Shown here: positions 19,851 to 28,789 of the stretch, one piece after another
Layout: each line of letters begins with the position of its first letter
Numbering within the stretch: the stretch's first letter is position 1
Assembly: GCF_901905185.1 (NCBI RefSeq)
Contig: NZ_CABFMQ020000046.1
Span: 43,956 to 107,955 of the forward strand
DNA length: 64,000 bases
From: Methylocella tundrae
GTDB lineage: Bacteria > Pseudomonadota > Alphaproteobacteria > Rhizobiales > Beijerinckiaceae
Reading direction: 5' to 3'
Program-made: the position numbers and the translations under genes
Notes under the pieces: model-generated
What the model saw: only the letters and a program-made list of their open reading frames with translations
Told to the model about the DNA's origin: nothing
The model's database searches: none

Positions 19851-19922
19851 AAGCCCCGCGCGGCGCGCCATGGCCTTTCGGAGGGGAGGATGCAGGCGCG
19901 CCAAAGTGGAGGAAAAGAGACA

Positions 19923-20408
19923 GTGACGATCAAAGCCGGCGATCGCATCCCCAAGGCGAATTTCTCGATCATGACTCCGGAAGGTCCGGCCCTGCGCTCC
20001 ACGGACGAAATTTTCAAAGGGCGCAAAGTGATTCTCATCGGCGTTCCGGGCGCCTTCACGCCAACCTGCAGCAACGCCCATCTGCCAGGATTCGTGAACA
20101 AGGCCGAGGCGTTCAAGCAAAAAGAGATCGACGAAATCGCCGTCACCAGCGTCAACGACGTTTTCGTCATGGACGCCTGGGGCAAAGCCACCGATCCCGC
20201 GGAGAAGATCAGTTTTCTTGCCGACGGCAGCGGCGATTTCGCCAGGGCGCTCGGCCTGACGCTCGATCTTTCCGAGCGGGGCCTTGGTCTGCGCTCCCAG
20301 CGCTACGCGATGTTCGTCGACGACGGCGTCGTGAAAAAGCTCAATGTCGAAACTTCTCCCGGAAAGGCGGACGCTTCGAGCGCCGAGACGCTACTCGAGC
20401 AGATCTGA
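19923..20408 (+). CDS. Peroxiredoxin, Prx5/AhpE-like type
   Basis: A 161-residue thioredoxin-fold peroxidase of the Prx5 class, reducing hydroperoxides. The peroxidatic Cys lies in PGAFTPTCSNAHLPGF. NDVFVMDAWGK and LRSQRYAMFVDDG are other typical Prx5 blocks. The frame also has an ATG at 19890, but GTG 19923 (protein start MTIKAGDRIP) matches the family's usual N-terminus and has GGAGG about 10 bases upstream. It lies downstream of the DsbD-domain gene and may be co-transcribed with it. Confidence 0.93.
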   Translation: MTIKAGDRIPKANFSIMTPEGPALRSTDEIFKGRKVILIGVPGAFTPTCSNAHLPGFVNKAEAFKQKEIDEIAVTSVNDVFVMDAWGKATDPAEKISFLADGSGDFARALGLTLDLSERGLGLRSQRYAMFVDDGVVKKLNVETSPGKADASSAETLLEQI

Positions 20409-20438
20409 GGCGGCTCCACCGCCGGCGCCGCTTCCCGC

Positions 20439-20903
20439 TCACGCCCCTGGCGCCGCCTTCCGCTTTGTGAGGTAGGGCGCCATTCCCTGGCGCGCCAGCA
20501 AATCGGCGCGCTCGTTCATCTCATCGCCCGCGTGGCCCTTGACCCAGCGCCAGTCAATCTCGTGGCGCTCGGTCGCGGCTTCCAGCCTCTGCCAGAGTTC
20601 GACATTCTTGACCGGCTTCCTGTCGGCCGTGCGCCAGCCGTTGCGCTTCCAGCCGGCAAGCCAGGTCGTGACGCCGCCCTTCAGATAGTTGGAATCGGTG
20701 TAGAGGTGCACGGCGCACGGCCGTGTCAAAGCCTCCAGCGCCATGATCGCGGCCATCAGCTCCATGCGGTTGTTGGTCGTCGCCGCCTCACCGCCGCTGA
20801 GCTCTTTTCTGTGATCACCGAAGGTCAGCACCGCGCCCCAGCCGCCCGGTCCTGGATTGCCGGAACAGGCGCCATCCGTAAAAATCGTCACCTCGCGGCT
20901 CAT
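20439..20903 (-). CDS. rnhA: Ribonuclease HI
   Basis: A 154-residue RNase H that cuts RNA in RNA-DNA hybrids. The catalytic carboxylates are visible in [32 protein letters not shown] and [10 protein letters not shown], and the His loop is [10 protein letters not shown]. The frame is open upstream into thrB, but ATG 20903 overlaps the thrB stop (ATGA) and gives the normal protein start [11 protein letters not shown]. thrB-rnhA coupling is common in Rhizobiales (recalled). Confidence 0.96.
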   Translation of the reverse strand: MSREVTIFTDGACSGNPGPGGWGAVLTFGDHRKELSGGEAATTNNRMELMAAIMALEALTRPCAVHLYTDSNYLKGGVTTWLAGWKRNGWRTADRKPVKNVELWQRLEAATERHEIDWRWVKGHAGDEMNERADLLARQGMAPYLTKRKAAPGA

Positions 20904-21865
20904 TGGGCGAGGCCAAGCTCGCGCACGTCCGTGATCTTCTGATGGAAGCGCAATTTTTGCATGTATTCGATCGGATTTTTCGGATGCACCAGCGCGCCGG
21001 CCGGCACGTGAAGCCAATCGATCAGCCGCGTCAGCGCGAAGCGCAGGGCGGCGCCTCGGGAAAGCACTGGAATCGCCGCGATCTCGAGCGGCGTCAAGGG
21101 ACGAACGCGCTGATAAGCCTCAAACAGCGCGGCTGCTTTCCGGACGTTAAAAGCGCCGTCCGCCTCGAAACACCACGCGTTGAGACAAATGGCGAGATCG
21201 TAGGCGAGATCATCGGCGCAGGCGAAATAGAAATCAATCAACCCCGGCGCCTCCTCGCCGAGGAAGAGAACATTGTCCGGAAAAAGATCGGCGTGAATGA
21301 TGCCGCGCGGCAGGTTTCGCGGCCAATTGGCTTCAAGGAAGCCAAGCTCCGCGGCGACCGCGGCGGCAAGGCCAGGCTCGACGTCGTCGGCGCAACAGGC
21401 GACCGGCGCGAAGAGACGCGGCCATGCGGCAAGGCTCAAACTGTTGTCGCGAGAGCCTTTGAAGTCTGCGGCGGCCTGATGCAGCCGGGCGAGAGCCCCG
21501 CCAAGCCTGGAGCAATCGCTGACCGTCGGCCGGTTGTGGCAGATTCCTTCGAGGAAAGTGACGATGGCCGCCGGACGCCCCGAAAGCTTGCCGAGAGCCG
21601 CCCCCGAACGCGCCCGCACCGGCCGCGGGCAGTTGATCCCCCGGGCGCAAAGATGATCCATGAGCCCGAGAAAGAACGGAAGATTTTCTTCCTCCACGCG
21701 CTTCTCGTAAAGGGTGAGGATGAAGGAGCCCTTTTCGGTGTGGAGAAGATAATTGGAGTTCTCGACGCCTTCGGCGATGCCCTTCAGCGAACGGACGCAG
21801 CCGAGATCATAGCTGTCGAGGAAGGCGGCCAGATCCGCATCGGAGACTTCGGTATAGACGGCCAT
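20900..21865 (-). CDS. thrB: Homoserine kinase, choline-kinase-like type
   Basis: Phosphorylates homoserine to O-phosphohomoserine, the substrate of the threonine synthase encoded at 11252-12685. This is the aminoglycoside/choline-kinase fold form used by alphaproteobacteria, not the GHMP form. It starts [16 protein letters not shown], has [20 protein letters not shown] in the nucleotide lobe, the catalytic loop [14 protein letters not shown], and the Mg-binding LIDFYFAC. The length of 321 residues is normal for the family. It is coupled to rnhA by a four-base overlap. Confidence 0.95.
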   Translation of the reverse strand: MAVYTEVSDADLAAFLDSYDLGCVRSLKGIAEGVENSNYLLHTEKGSFILTLYEKRVEEENLPFFLGLMDHLCARGINCPRPVRARSGAALGKLSGRPAAIVTFLEGICHNRPTVSDCSRLGGALARLHQAAADFKGSRDNSLSLAAWPRLFAPVACCADDVEPGLAAAVAAELGFLEANWPRNLPRGIIHADLFPDNVLFLGEEAPGLIDFYFACADDLAYDLAICLNAWCFEADGAFNVRKAAALFEAYQRVRPLTPLEIAAIPVLSRGAALRFALTRLIDWLHVPAGALVHPKNPIEYMQKLRFHQKITDVRELGLAQ

Positions 21866-21996
21866 TCGGCATCCGGTCGCAAGGAAATGAGTCGCGGCCC
21901 CGGCTCCAGGCGCCGGGCGAGAGAATGGGTGTTAGCCACAAGGAGGCGGCGGGTCAATTTGCGCGGCTTATCAGGCTCAACCGGCTGCGTCGCCCT

Positions 21997-22731
21997 TCAG
22001 GCGGTTTCATGCTCGGGATTTCGCGCCAGGGCGGCGACGACCGCCCGCGCGTCCGGCTGGATGACGCCGCAGGACATGATGAGTTTGGCGGCGGCGTCGG
22101 GCGCGATCGCGACCTCGATGACCTCGCGCGCCGGCAGGTAAAAATAGAAGCCGGTGGTCGGGTTCGGCGTGCACGGCAGGAACACCGACACATAGTTTTC
22201 GTCCTGAGCCAAACGGCTGCCGATGAGCTCCCCCGGCGGCGCCGAGATGAAGACGAGCGACCAGGAGCCCTTGTTCGGAAATTCGATGAGCCCGACTTTG
22301 CGGAACGTCGTGCCGGACTGTGAAAACAAGGTCTCGAAAATCTGCTTCACGCTCTTGTAAATCGACCTCACGATAGGCATGCGCGCCAGGATCGCCTCGC
22401 CGATCTTGATTAAAGTGCGGCCGGCGAGATTATGCGCGAGGAAGCCAAGAAAGGTCAGGGCCAGAAAGGCGACGACGACGCCAAGCCCCGGCACGCGGAA
22501 CGACAGATAGGCGTCCGGCAGCGCATTGCCCGGGATCAGGCCGCGGACCCAATTGTCGATTGTGTCGACGAACCACCACACGATATAGGCCGTCACCGCC
22601 AGCGGACCGGCGACGACCACGCCGGTCAGAAACCAGTTGCGGATACGGGCGCCGACGCCCGATCCCCTGGCGACCGGTTCAGGCGGCTCTGCCGGCGTCT
22701 GCGGAACTGTCTGCGGCGGAACCTGCGTCAT
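21997..22731 (-). CDS. DUF502 family membrane protein
   Basis: A 244-residue protein with a Pro-rich N-terminus, two transmembrane helices (about 31-55 and 81-100) and a soluble C-terminal domain. The motifs RMPIVRSIYKSVKQIFETL and SVFLPCTPNPTTGFYFYLP are the DUF502 hallmarks. The function is unknown. ATG 22731 (MTQVPPQ) is chosen over the longer frame from 22773 because of its normal-looking start. Confidence 0.9.
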   Translation of the reverse strand: MTQVPPQTVPQTPAEPPEPVARGSGVGARIRNWFLTGVVVAGPLAVTAYIVWWFVDTIDNWVRGLIPGNALPDAYLSFRVPGLGVVVAFLALTFLGFLAHNLAGRTLIKIGEAILARMPIVRSIYKSVKQIFETLFSQSGTTFRKVGLIEFPNKGSWSLVFISAPPGELIGSRLAQDENYVSVFLPCTPNPTTGFYFYLPAREVIEVAIAPDAAAKLIMSCGVIQPDARAVVAALARNPEHETA

Positions 22732-23084
22732 GCTTTGTCCCCCGGCTCCTGCCGTCCTGCAGCCGAGCCTCATTCGTCTGTCGCAAGAATAAGGCCTCGA
22801 GCAATCCGGGCCGCGAAGGGCACAATTCGCTCTGGCCCCAGGCGTCGCGCCCTTATTTTAATCCTATAGCACAGGCAATGGCGCGCGCGCGATCGGGAGA
22901 GCTGAGCCGTTGCCGTCTCGCTGAAAAATTCTTCCGCATTTATTGCTTTTTCATGGGCATTTTGCCGCATTTCGACGTGACAATGCGTCGCTCGTAGGCT
23001 ACACGAGCAGCAAGCTGAAAGTGCCATTGCTGGCGACAATTCGGCGTCTTAGTCCAAGTCTCGGGAGGATGCCGGTTGCACGTC

Positions 23085-23192
23085 GCGCCACACGGTGGCG
23101 CACCTTGCGCTTTCCAGGGTCAGCGCGCAAATAGGCGGGGTTGAAGCCGGACTGGGGTGGGAATGCTGGGGCATTCCCGCCCCTTTCTGTTT
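23085..23192 (+). ncRNA. Candidate structured small RNA ending in an intrinsic terminator
   Basis: In the 515-base space between DUF502 and the next gene, three stems follow one another on the plus strand. GCGCCAC 23085-23091 pairs with GTGGCGC 23095-23101. TTGCGC 23105-23110 pairs with GCGCAA 23125-23130. The last is the terminator at 23154-23192. No plus-strand gene precedes the terminator, so it must end some untranslated transcript. The 5' end is not known and may lie as far back as about 22900. I checked for the SRP tetraloop motif and the RNase P and tmRNA signatures by eye and do not see them. It could be a 6S-like RNA, but I cannot show this. Confidence 0.35.
23154..23192 (+). terminator. 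Strong intrinsic terminator
   Basis: GGGGTGGGAATGC at 23154-23166 pairs with GCATTCCCGCCCC at 23171-23183 (13 pairs, one G-T) around TGGG, followed by TTTCTGTTT. The T run is on the plus strand. It also lies 55 bases past the stop of the minus-strand gene at 23247, but its minus-side flank is not T-rich. Confidence 0.75.
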
Positions 23193-23246
23193 AACCGGCC
23201 GGATCAGCGCGTTGGCGCCCGCGCTGATCTACTGCCGGATCGTCCG

Positions 23247-23675
23247 CTATTTGCTGTCGATTGGGTTCGCTGGGGCCGGCGGCGTCATGGCCGGCGGCGC
23301 GTCGGCCGGGACTTTTCCGTTGAACGGACGCACCGAGGAACCTGGCCTGTTCAACTGGCTGGCGTCATCGTACATTTCGATGCATGTCAGAATTTCGACA
23401 TAGCTCGGCATGGGCGAAATGCCTTGAGCAACGCAATTGGCCCGATTTTCCGGCTTGTAACGGGACCAGTTCTTCTTCAGTTGCGCCAGTGCGTCGTTCT
23501 CGTCCTGCATACAGCCCTTATAGGCCAGCTTATCGTCCTGACCGCCGCCGAAGCCGAAAGCCTGCGCTTCACGGCAGGACTTTTCGACATCGAGCTTTGG
23601 CACGCCGACCGGGGCGGCGCGCGAGATCGGGGCAAGCAGCGAACATAAAGCGAGCGCCGCAAACAGGCGTTTCAT
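23247..23675 (-). CDS. Small secreted protein of unknown function
   Basis: A 142-residue protein with a clear signal peptide, MKRLFAALALCSLLAPISRA, then a soluble domain with four Cys (SCREAQAFGFGG, KGCMQDEND, NRANCVAQG, EILTCIEMYDD) and a Pro-rich tail. The frame extends upstream to 23963, but ATG 23675 is preceded by GGGAG and begins the signal peptide. The Cys spacing suggests two disulfides in the periplasm (inference). I do not recognise the family. Confidence 0.8.
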   Translation of the reverse strand: MKRLFAALALCSLLAPISRAAPVGVPKLDVEKSCREAQAFGFGGGQDDKLAYKGCMQDENDALAQLKKNWSRYKPENRANCVAQGISPMPSYVEILTCIEMYDDASQLNRPGSSVRPFNGKVPADAPPAMTPPAPANPIDSK

Positions 23676-24114
23676 GCAAATTCTCCCAATCCAGCGGACG
23701 TGCTCAGGCGGTAGCGCCTCATCACGCAGAAAATTCCGGCAAGAGCCGCAAAACTCACTCAGGAACTCCGAAGTCTCGTCTTTGGCGGCGGATGCCGCAA
23801 GGCGGACCACGAGAATTCTTCCCTTCATTGCATGGGCTTGTGTCGGGGCGCAAATTGAGCCTGCGTCGCGCGCATAAAGTCCCGGCGCCTTAAGTCCCGG
23901 CCAACTCCAGCATCTCGCGGACGAACCACGCCGAACCCCAAACGGCGCGACGTTTCGCCGCATTTATCGTTGACAAACGTCGGCGGCGGTCATTTCCTGC
24001 TTCAAGGCTCCTCCTCAAGCTGAAGCCTGCCCGGCGCGATTCCGGGCAGCGGAATAGCGCCAGGAGGACCACAAAAAGACATGCTGCCAAGCAGCCAACA
24101 GCCAGGATAAGCAC
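23676..24114. other. Intergenic region between divergent genes
   Basis: No gene is seen in these 439 bases. They hold the promoters of the secreted protein (minus) and the MHS permease (plus). AAGTCCCGGC occurs twice within about 25 bases near 23876-23900. A long minus-strand frame crossing it is antisense to the permease gene and is not considered real. Confidence 0.5.
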
Positions 24115-25824
24115 ATGGCGGTAGTAACAATTTCGAGAGAGGAAATCGCCAGGACGGCGCCCATGACGGACGCCGAGAAGCGAGTGATTCTGGCGTCCTC
24201 GCTCGGCACAGTCTTCGACTGGTATGATTTTTATCTCTACGGATCCCTGGCGAGCATCATCGGCGCTCAATTCTTCAGTCAATTCCCGAAGGCGACGGCG
24301 GATATTTTCGCCCTGCTCGCCTTCGCCGCCGGCTTTGTCGTCCGCCCCTTCGGCGCCCTCGTCTTTGGGCGGCTCGGCGATCTCGTCGGGCGCAAATACA
24401 CCTTCCTCCTCACCATCCTGATCATGGGGTTTTCGACATTTATCGTCGGGTTTTTGCCAAATTACCATGCGATCGGCATCGCTGCGCCCATCATTTTGAT
24501 CGGGGCCAGGCTTTTGCAGGGCCTTGCCCTTGGCGGCGAATATGGCGGCGCGGCGACCTATGTCGCAGAGCACGCACCGGCAGGGCGGCGGGGATTTTAT
24601 ACATCCTGGATCCAGACGACGGCGACGCTCGGCCTGTTCCTGTCGCTTCTCGTCATCCTCTTCACGCGGAGCATCTTTGGCGAGCCCGCCTTCGCCAGTT
24701 TCGCCTGGCGCATTCCCTTCCTTGTCTCCGTGGTGCTGCTCGGCGTCTCCTTGTGGATCCGCTTGAAGCTGAACGAATCGCCAGCCTTTCTCAGGATGAA
24801 GCAAAACGGCGCAGGCTCGAAAACGCCGCTGCGCGAGGCTTTCGGCAATTGGCCGAACGCGAAGATTGCTCTGCTCGCTCTATTCGGCCTGACGATGGGC
24901 CAAGGCGTCGTCTGGTATACCGGGCAATTCTACGCTTTGGTGTTCATGCAATCGATCCTCAAGGTCGACGGCTATACCGCCAATCTCCTGATAGCCTGGT
25001 CCCTGGTGCTTGGAACCGGCTTTTTCGTTTTCTTCGGTTGGCTGTCGGACAAGATCGGCCGGAAGACCGTCATCATGTTCGGCTGCCTCGCCGCGGCGGC
25101 GACCTATTTTCCGATTTTCCAGCGCATCACGACTTACGCCAATCCGGCGCTCGCGGCGGCGCTCGAGAATGTCTCCGTGACGGTCGTCGCAAACCCGGCC
25201 AATTGCGGCAGTCTGTTCAATCCTATCGGAACGCGCTCATTCACAGCGCCATGCGACATCGCACGCGATGTATTGGCCAAAAGCTCGGTCAAATACACGC
25301 GCGTCGACACGGCCATCGAGGAGCCGGTCAAAATCCTCATAGGATCGAAGGAAATAGCCGTCCCCGACGCGAGCGACGTCGCAGCTGATCCAAAAGCCGT
25401 CAGAGCGGCCTTCGACATGAAACTCACCGCGGCTCTGCAAGACGCCGGCTATCCGGACGCCAATGATCCAGGCATCGTCAAGATGTCGAATCCGCTCGAC
25501 ATTTTTCGCCCCCAGGTCGCCGGCATCATCGGGCTGCTTTTCGTGCTCGTCCTTTATGTGACGATGGTCTACGGGCCGATCGCCGCCGCGCTCGTCGAAT
25601 TATTCCCGACGCGCATTCGCTACACGTCCCTGTCCCTGCCCTATCACATTGGCAATGGCTGGTTCGGCGGCCTGCTGCCGGCGACCGCGTTCGCCATGGT
25701 CGCGCAGACCGGGGATATTTATTACGGGCTCTGGTATCCGATCATCATAGCCATGGCCTGTTTCGTCATTGGCGTGCTGTTCGTTCCTGAAACAAAGGAC
25801 CGGGATATTTACGCGCAGGACTGA
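24115..25824 (+). CDS. MFS transporter, metabolite:H+ symporter (MHS) type, with large loop insertion
   Basis: A 569-residue 12-helix transporter of the ProP/ShiA/KgtP (MHS) branch of the major facilitator superfamily. Markers are FDWYDFYLYGSLAS in helix 1, RPFGALVFGRLGDLVGRKYTF in the helix 2-3 loop, GLALGGEYGGAATYVAEHAP in helix 4-5, and GWLSDKIGRKTVI in the second half. Unlike ordinary MHS members of about 430-450 residues, it has an insertion of about 120 residues between about 340 and 465, between predicted helices 8 and 9. The insertion is hydrophilic and contains two Cys (NCGS, PCDI), so it is probably extracytoplasmic. The substrate cannot be told; organic acids or osmolytes are usual for the family. 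It stands alone, with a strong terminator after it. Confidence 0.9.
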   Translation: MAVVTISREEIARTAPMTDAEKRVILASSLGTVFDWYDFYLYGSLASIIGAQFFSQFPKATADIFALLAFAAGFVVRPFGALVFGRLGDLVGRKYTFLLTILIMGFSTFIVGFLPNYHAIGIAAPIILIGARLLQGLALGGEYGGAATYVAEHAPAGRRGFYTSWIQTTATLGLFLSLLVILFTRSIFGEPAFASFAWRIPFLVSVVLLGVSLWIRLKLNESPAFLRMKQNGAGSKTPLREAFGNWPNAKIALLALFGLTMGQGVVWYTGQFYALVFMQSILKVDGYTANLLIAWSLVLGTGFFVFFGWLSDKIGRKTVIMFGCLAAAATYFPIFQRITTYANPALAAALENVSVTVVANPANCGSLFNPIGTRSFTAPCDIARDVLAKSSVKYTRVDTAIEEPVKILIGSKEIAVPDASDVAADPKAVRAAFDMKLTAALQDAGYPDANDPGIVKMSNPLDIFRPQVAGIIGLLFVLVLYVTMVYGPIAAALVELFPTRIRYTSLSLPYHIGNGWFGGLLPATAFAMVAQTGDIYYGLWYPIIIAMACFVIGVLFVPETKDRDIYAQD

Positions 25825-25869
25825 CGGCCGAATGACCGGCCGCGCCGTCGACGCTTTGTGCTTTGAAAC

Positions 25870-25898
25870 AAATGGGCCGCTCGTTGAGCGGCCCATTT
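25870..25898. terminator. Bidirectional intrinsic terminator
   Basis: AAATGGGCCGCTC at 25870-25882 pairs perfectly with GAGCGGCCCATTT at 25886-25898 around GTT. It lies between the convergent MHS permease and the small minus-strand gene at 25927, and the A/T ends of the stem suit both directions. Confidence 0.85.
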
Positions 25899-25926
25899 CA
25901 TCGGCGCTTAGGCGCTTTTCATGTCG

Positions 25927-26241
25927 TCACTCGCAGACTTGAACTCGCTGGATCACGTAAGCGTAGCCGTTCCAGACCTGTTGCGGTTCAAACCAGCAGC
26001 GGGGCGGCGGCGGCGCATAGACGGGCGCATAATATCCGTAGCCGGGCGGAGGCGGAGGAGGCGCGCCGGCGCCGGCGATGGCGCTTCCTGCGATGGCGCC
26101 GACGGCGAGCCCCCCCAGCAGACCGGCGGCGACAGCGCCGGCGTCCTGCGCTTGAGCTGGAACGCAAACCGCGGCGAAACACGCGGCGGCGGCGCTCAGC
26201 GCCATCCCGGTCCTGATAGTCTTACCCAAGTTCATCGGCAT
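25927..26241 (-). CDS. Small secreted Gly/Pro-rich protein
   Basis: A 104-residue protein with a signal peptide cleaved near PAQAQD, a glycine-zipper-like stretch (LLGGLAVGAIAGSAIAGAG), a Pro/Tyr-rich segment and a C-terminal RCWFEPQQVWNGYAYVIQ block ending RVQVCE. The two terminal Cys could pair. Short envelope proteins of this style are common in Rhizobiales, of unknown function. ATG 26241 or the next one (MNLGK, 26235) may be the start. It converges on the MHS permease. Confidence 0.8.
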   Translation of the reverse strand: MPMNLGKTIRTGMALSAAAACFAAVCVPAQAQDAGAVAAGLLGGLAVGAIAGSAIAGAGAPPPPPPGYGYYAPVYAPPPPRCWFEPQQVWNGYAYVIQRVQVCE

Positions 26242-26315
26242 TCATCCCTCCGCAGCTGACGCCGGAATGGCGCGTTCACGGTCGACGTCGAGCTTTGTCG
26301 CGCCTTCGCGGCAAC

Positions 26316-26335
26316 ATTAGGTCAAATCGCCTAAT
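26316..26335. promoter_or_regulatory. Inverted repeat upstream of the small secreted protein
   Basis: ATTAGG at 26316-26321 and CCTAAT at 26330-26335 form a perfect inverted repeat with an 8-base spacer, about 75-95 bases upstream of ATG 26241. It could be an operator. No regulator can be assigned. Confidence 0.3.
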
Positions 26336-26469
26336 ATTTGGTAGCGCGGCGCCATCTCAACCTCCGGCGGCATGGACGGCGGACGGCAAAGAAAAAACGC
26401 CTCTGGGAACCCCCGAGTCGGTGTGCGGACGCAGGCCGCCAAGGCGGTTGCCAAACAGTCGGCGCGCTG

Positions 26470-26535
26470 CTAGAGCATCGGCGCTTCGAGGCGATTGACC
26501 ATCGCCTCTATCTCTTTGTTTTGATGCAAGATCTA
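26470..26535 (+). repeat. Dispersed intergenic repeat, CTAGAGCATCGG family, copy 1
   Basis: Begins CTAGAGCATCGG and runs through CTCTATCTCTTTGTTTTGA. The same 12-base head, also followed by TTCGA and TATCTC, occurs at 34285-34330. Elements with this head and tail are scattered in Rhizobiales intergenic regions (recalled). Confidence 0.5.
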
Positions 26536-26601
26536 AACTAAAGAAATAGAAATCAACATCGAAGCGTCCATGCGCTAGCTCGCTGATGGCGGCGCCGCGA
26601 G

Positions 26602-26677
26602 GCCGGTTTAGCTCAGTTGGTAGAGCAACTCATTTGTAATGAGAAGGTCGCGGGTTCGACTCCTGCAACCGGCACCA
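26602..26677 (+). tRNA. tRNA-Thr (TGT)
   Basis: A 76-base cloverleaf. The acceptor strand GCCGGTT 26602-26608 pairs with AACCGGC 26667-26673; the D arm is GCTCAGTTGGTAGAGC; the anticodon loop is TTTGTAA with anticodon TGT, reading ACA; the T arm is CGGGTTCGACTCCTG; the CCA end is encoded. The outermost anticodon-stem pair is A-A, so the stem has four pairs. No integrase or copy of the tRNA 3' end is found downstream in the window. Confidence 0.97.
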
Positions 26678-26858
26678 AATCACTGTCCGACTGCATCCGG
26701 AATAGTCATAAAACAAACTCAAATCAATTGGTTAAGGCTAGACGCTCGCAGCTTTCAATCGAGACCCTCTCCGAGTTTCAAAGAGGGCTCCCGATCAAAT
26801 AAGTTCGCTCGATTCTGCGTTTGGGAACACGGTCGCGCGCCGGGGCTCCCCCGCCATC

Positions 26859-27128
26859 TCAATTTCTTCGAGATTGGCTCGCGAAATCGCTCGTCGAGCG
26901 AGCGGCCTTCAGCTCAGATCTGGTTACTGTCGGGCTCATGCGATCGGGAAGCGAAAACACAATTTTTCCACCCGCCGAATCGATCACTCGAACGGAGGTC
27001 GCGTCGAGCTGCTTCTTATGAATGGCGAAGAGGTCCACTGCCCTTGATCGGACAGCAGCGGCGTCGCCGCGGAATTGCTCCGATTCAATGATGTCTCTGC
27101 CCTTGAGAAGTTCAATCCAGAAAGTCAT
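26859..27128 (-). CDS. Hypothetical protein
   Basis: An 89-residue frame from ATG 27128, with a credible charged N-terminal half: FWIELLKGRDIIESEQFRGD, then AHKKQ-type basic segments and RVIDSAGGKIVFSLPD. The frame is open further upstream to 27491, but that part is Arg/Ser/Pro-rich and looks non-coding. There is no clear ribosome site. I do not recognise the family. It follows tRNA-Thr in convergent orientation in a gene-poor stretch. Confidence 0.45.
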   Translation of the reverse strand: MTFWIELLKGRDIIESEQFRGDAAAVRSRAVDLFAIHKKQLDATSVRVIDSAGGKIVFSLPDRMSPTVTRSELKAARSTSDFASQSRRN

Positions 27129-27294
27129 AGCCCAGAAACGAGCCTGGGCCGTGTCGGTTCCCCTTTTTGTTTCCGGCGGCGCCTTCTCCGCCGCAAGGCT
27201 TGAGGCCTTCCGCGTCTTCGCTGCGCCGGTTCCGCCGCGTTGGGCCGTGAGTACGCGATAGCCGGCAAGCCGCCGCCCCCTCCGGGCGAAGGAC

Positions 27295-27582
27295 CTACCG
27301 GAATAGCGTGAAGGTCGGCGCGGAAGCGTTGAACTTCCTGCGAAGGAACATGGACCTGGACAGCATAGCGCGGGCGAGAGCGATAACGCCGCGGTGCGGC
27401 TTGGCGCTGCGCGACTTGATGGCCGTCGCGGCGTCAACCGTCGATCGCCGATCTGTTGAATAGGCTGGCGGATCAAATTCGTCACCGCCAAATCTTGGGA
27501 AGACAGCCGGATCGGCGTAGCGGCTATAGCCGGTGGCGCGCGCGGCGTCGATCGGGCGGGATGTGGATGATCTCTGTTCCAT
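27295..27582 (-). CDS. Hypothetical protein, doubtful
   Basis: A 95-residue frame (MEQRSSTSRPIDAARATGYS at the start) with a basic C-terminal third. It has only a weak purine tract before the ATG and no similarity that I can recognise. It is kept because no better frame covers this space. Confidence 0.3.
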   Translation of the reverse strand: MEQRSSTSRPIDAARATGYSRYADPAVFPRFGGDEFDPPAYSTDRRSTVDAATAIKSRSAKPHRGVIALARAMLSRSMFLRRKFNASAPTFTLFR

Positions 27583-27872
27583 GTCTTTTCAGCTATTAGT
27601 TGTATGGTTGATGCGAGCGCTTATTTGGCAGGTTCCATCGGCCGTGTTTGTGCTGCGTCGCACATTTCGGAGAGAGACGCGACAGAACATGGCCTCGAGT
27701 CGGAAGATTTCAAGCGACGGTGTTGCGCACAATCGACCATTCGACCGGCCGGGATATTCAACAGTCCCGCAAACGCCCGAAAATGAACATTTTTCCACGA
27801 TTACCAAGGGGATGATTTCCCTGGTGGCGGACTGCTCCCACAGACCGCTGAAACACGCGCTGGAGCACCGCA

Positions 27873-28127
27873 ATGATGAAAAGGATTCTGATTACGGCCG
27901 CAATCGCTGGAATATCGCTCGCGCCCTCCCTTGCAAACGCACAGGAGCGGCTCGGCGACGGCGCGATGGGGGCCCTGGCGGGCGCCTTGGTCGGCGGCCC
28001 GGTTGGCCTGGTCGCAGGCGGTGTCGTCGGCTACACGGCCGGCCCTTCAATTGCGTCGAGTTGGGGCCTCAAAAAACACAGGCGCTATCGCCACGCCCAC
28101 AGCCGCCACGATCCTGGCCGGACCTGA
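27873..28127 (+). CDS. Small secreted glycine-zipper protein
   Basis: An 84-residue protein with a signal peptide (KRILITAAIAGISLAPSLANA) followed by a glycine zipper, GAMGALAGALVGGPVGLVAG, and a basic His/Arg tail. Such domains insert into or associate with membranes (family knowledge). GGAG lies about 7 bases before ATG 27873. It is similar in style to the protein at 25927-26241 but not a copy. Confidence 0.75.
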   Translation: MMKRILITAAIAGISLAPSLANAQERLGDGAMGALAGALVGGPVGLVAGGVVGYTAGPSIASSWGLKKHRRYRHAHSRHDPGRT

Positions 28128-28789
28128 CAAAAGCTTCGTCTATTCCGTTTCAAATGTTCCGCTATTCCGCTTCAATCGACGAACAAATGATGGGCCCCGG
28201 CGCATTCAAGCAGCTACGGGGCCCTGCTTCGGCTATGCGAAGCGATCTGTGTTTTGAGCAGATTTTACGTGCGGGATAACATACGCTTGGCCTTCGCGGT
28301 GCTATCGCGCGATGACGTCAAATTGTCGGCGGCGGCGTTTTGGCTCGGCAGTTTAGGCTTCCGCGCCCCCGTGACTCCGCGCATGGCGGAGTCTGCTACA
28401 CTGTCCCGGTGGAGTCATGGCCTCTCCATTGCAGTGGAACCGATGGGTTCTCGAAAAAGGCGCCTTCTACCTCCAACCGGCTCTTGTGAGCAACTGCGAA
28501 GGCCTTTGGATGCTGCTCCCTGTCCCAACCATGTGTCAAATGTTTTCGTCACATATTTGCGGCCCCGTTGTCGCGCCACTGACGACATAATCGCCATGAT
28601 GCGGCGACCGCGGGCGGGATTGCGGCTACCGCAATTGCGCGAATGTTTCAGGCCATCGTGAACGATGCGAGTTCCCGAAAAAAGTGATTTGGAAATCCCA
28701 CCCCTCTATATTGCCAGACGCTTAAACGATCTCGGGAGTCATCATAAATAAGCAGGCTCACGCGCAGCCCCGGGAAAACGGAGGGAACG
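28128..28789. other. Gene-free region with strong secondary structures
   Basis: No convincing gene is seen in these 662 bases. Structures: GGGCCCCG 28192-28199 pairs with CGGGGCCC 28217-28224. AAGCA 28208-28212 in its loop can pair with TGCTT 28225-28229 just outside, which is the geometry of an H-type pseudoknot. GACTCCGC 28373-28380 pairs perfectly with GCGGAGTC 28386-28393. The first lies about 65 bases past the glycine-zipper gene and could be its 3' structure. Confidence 0.5.
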
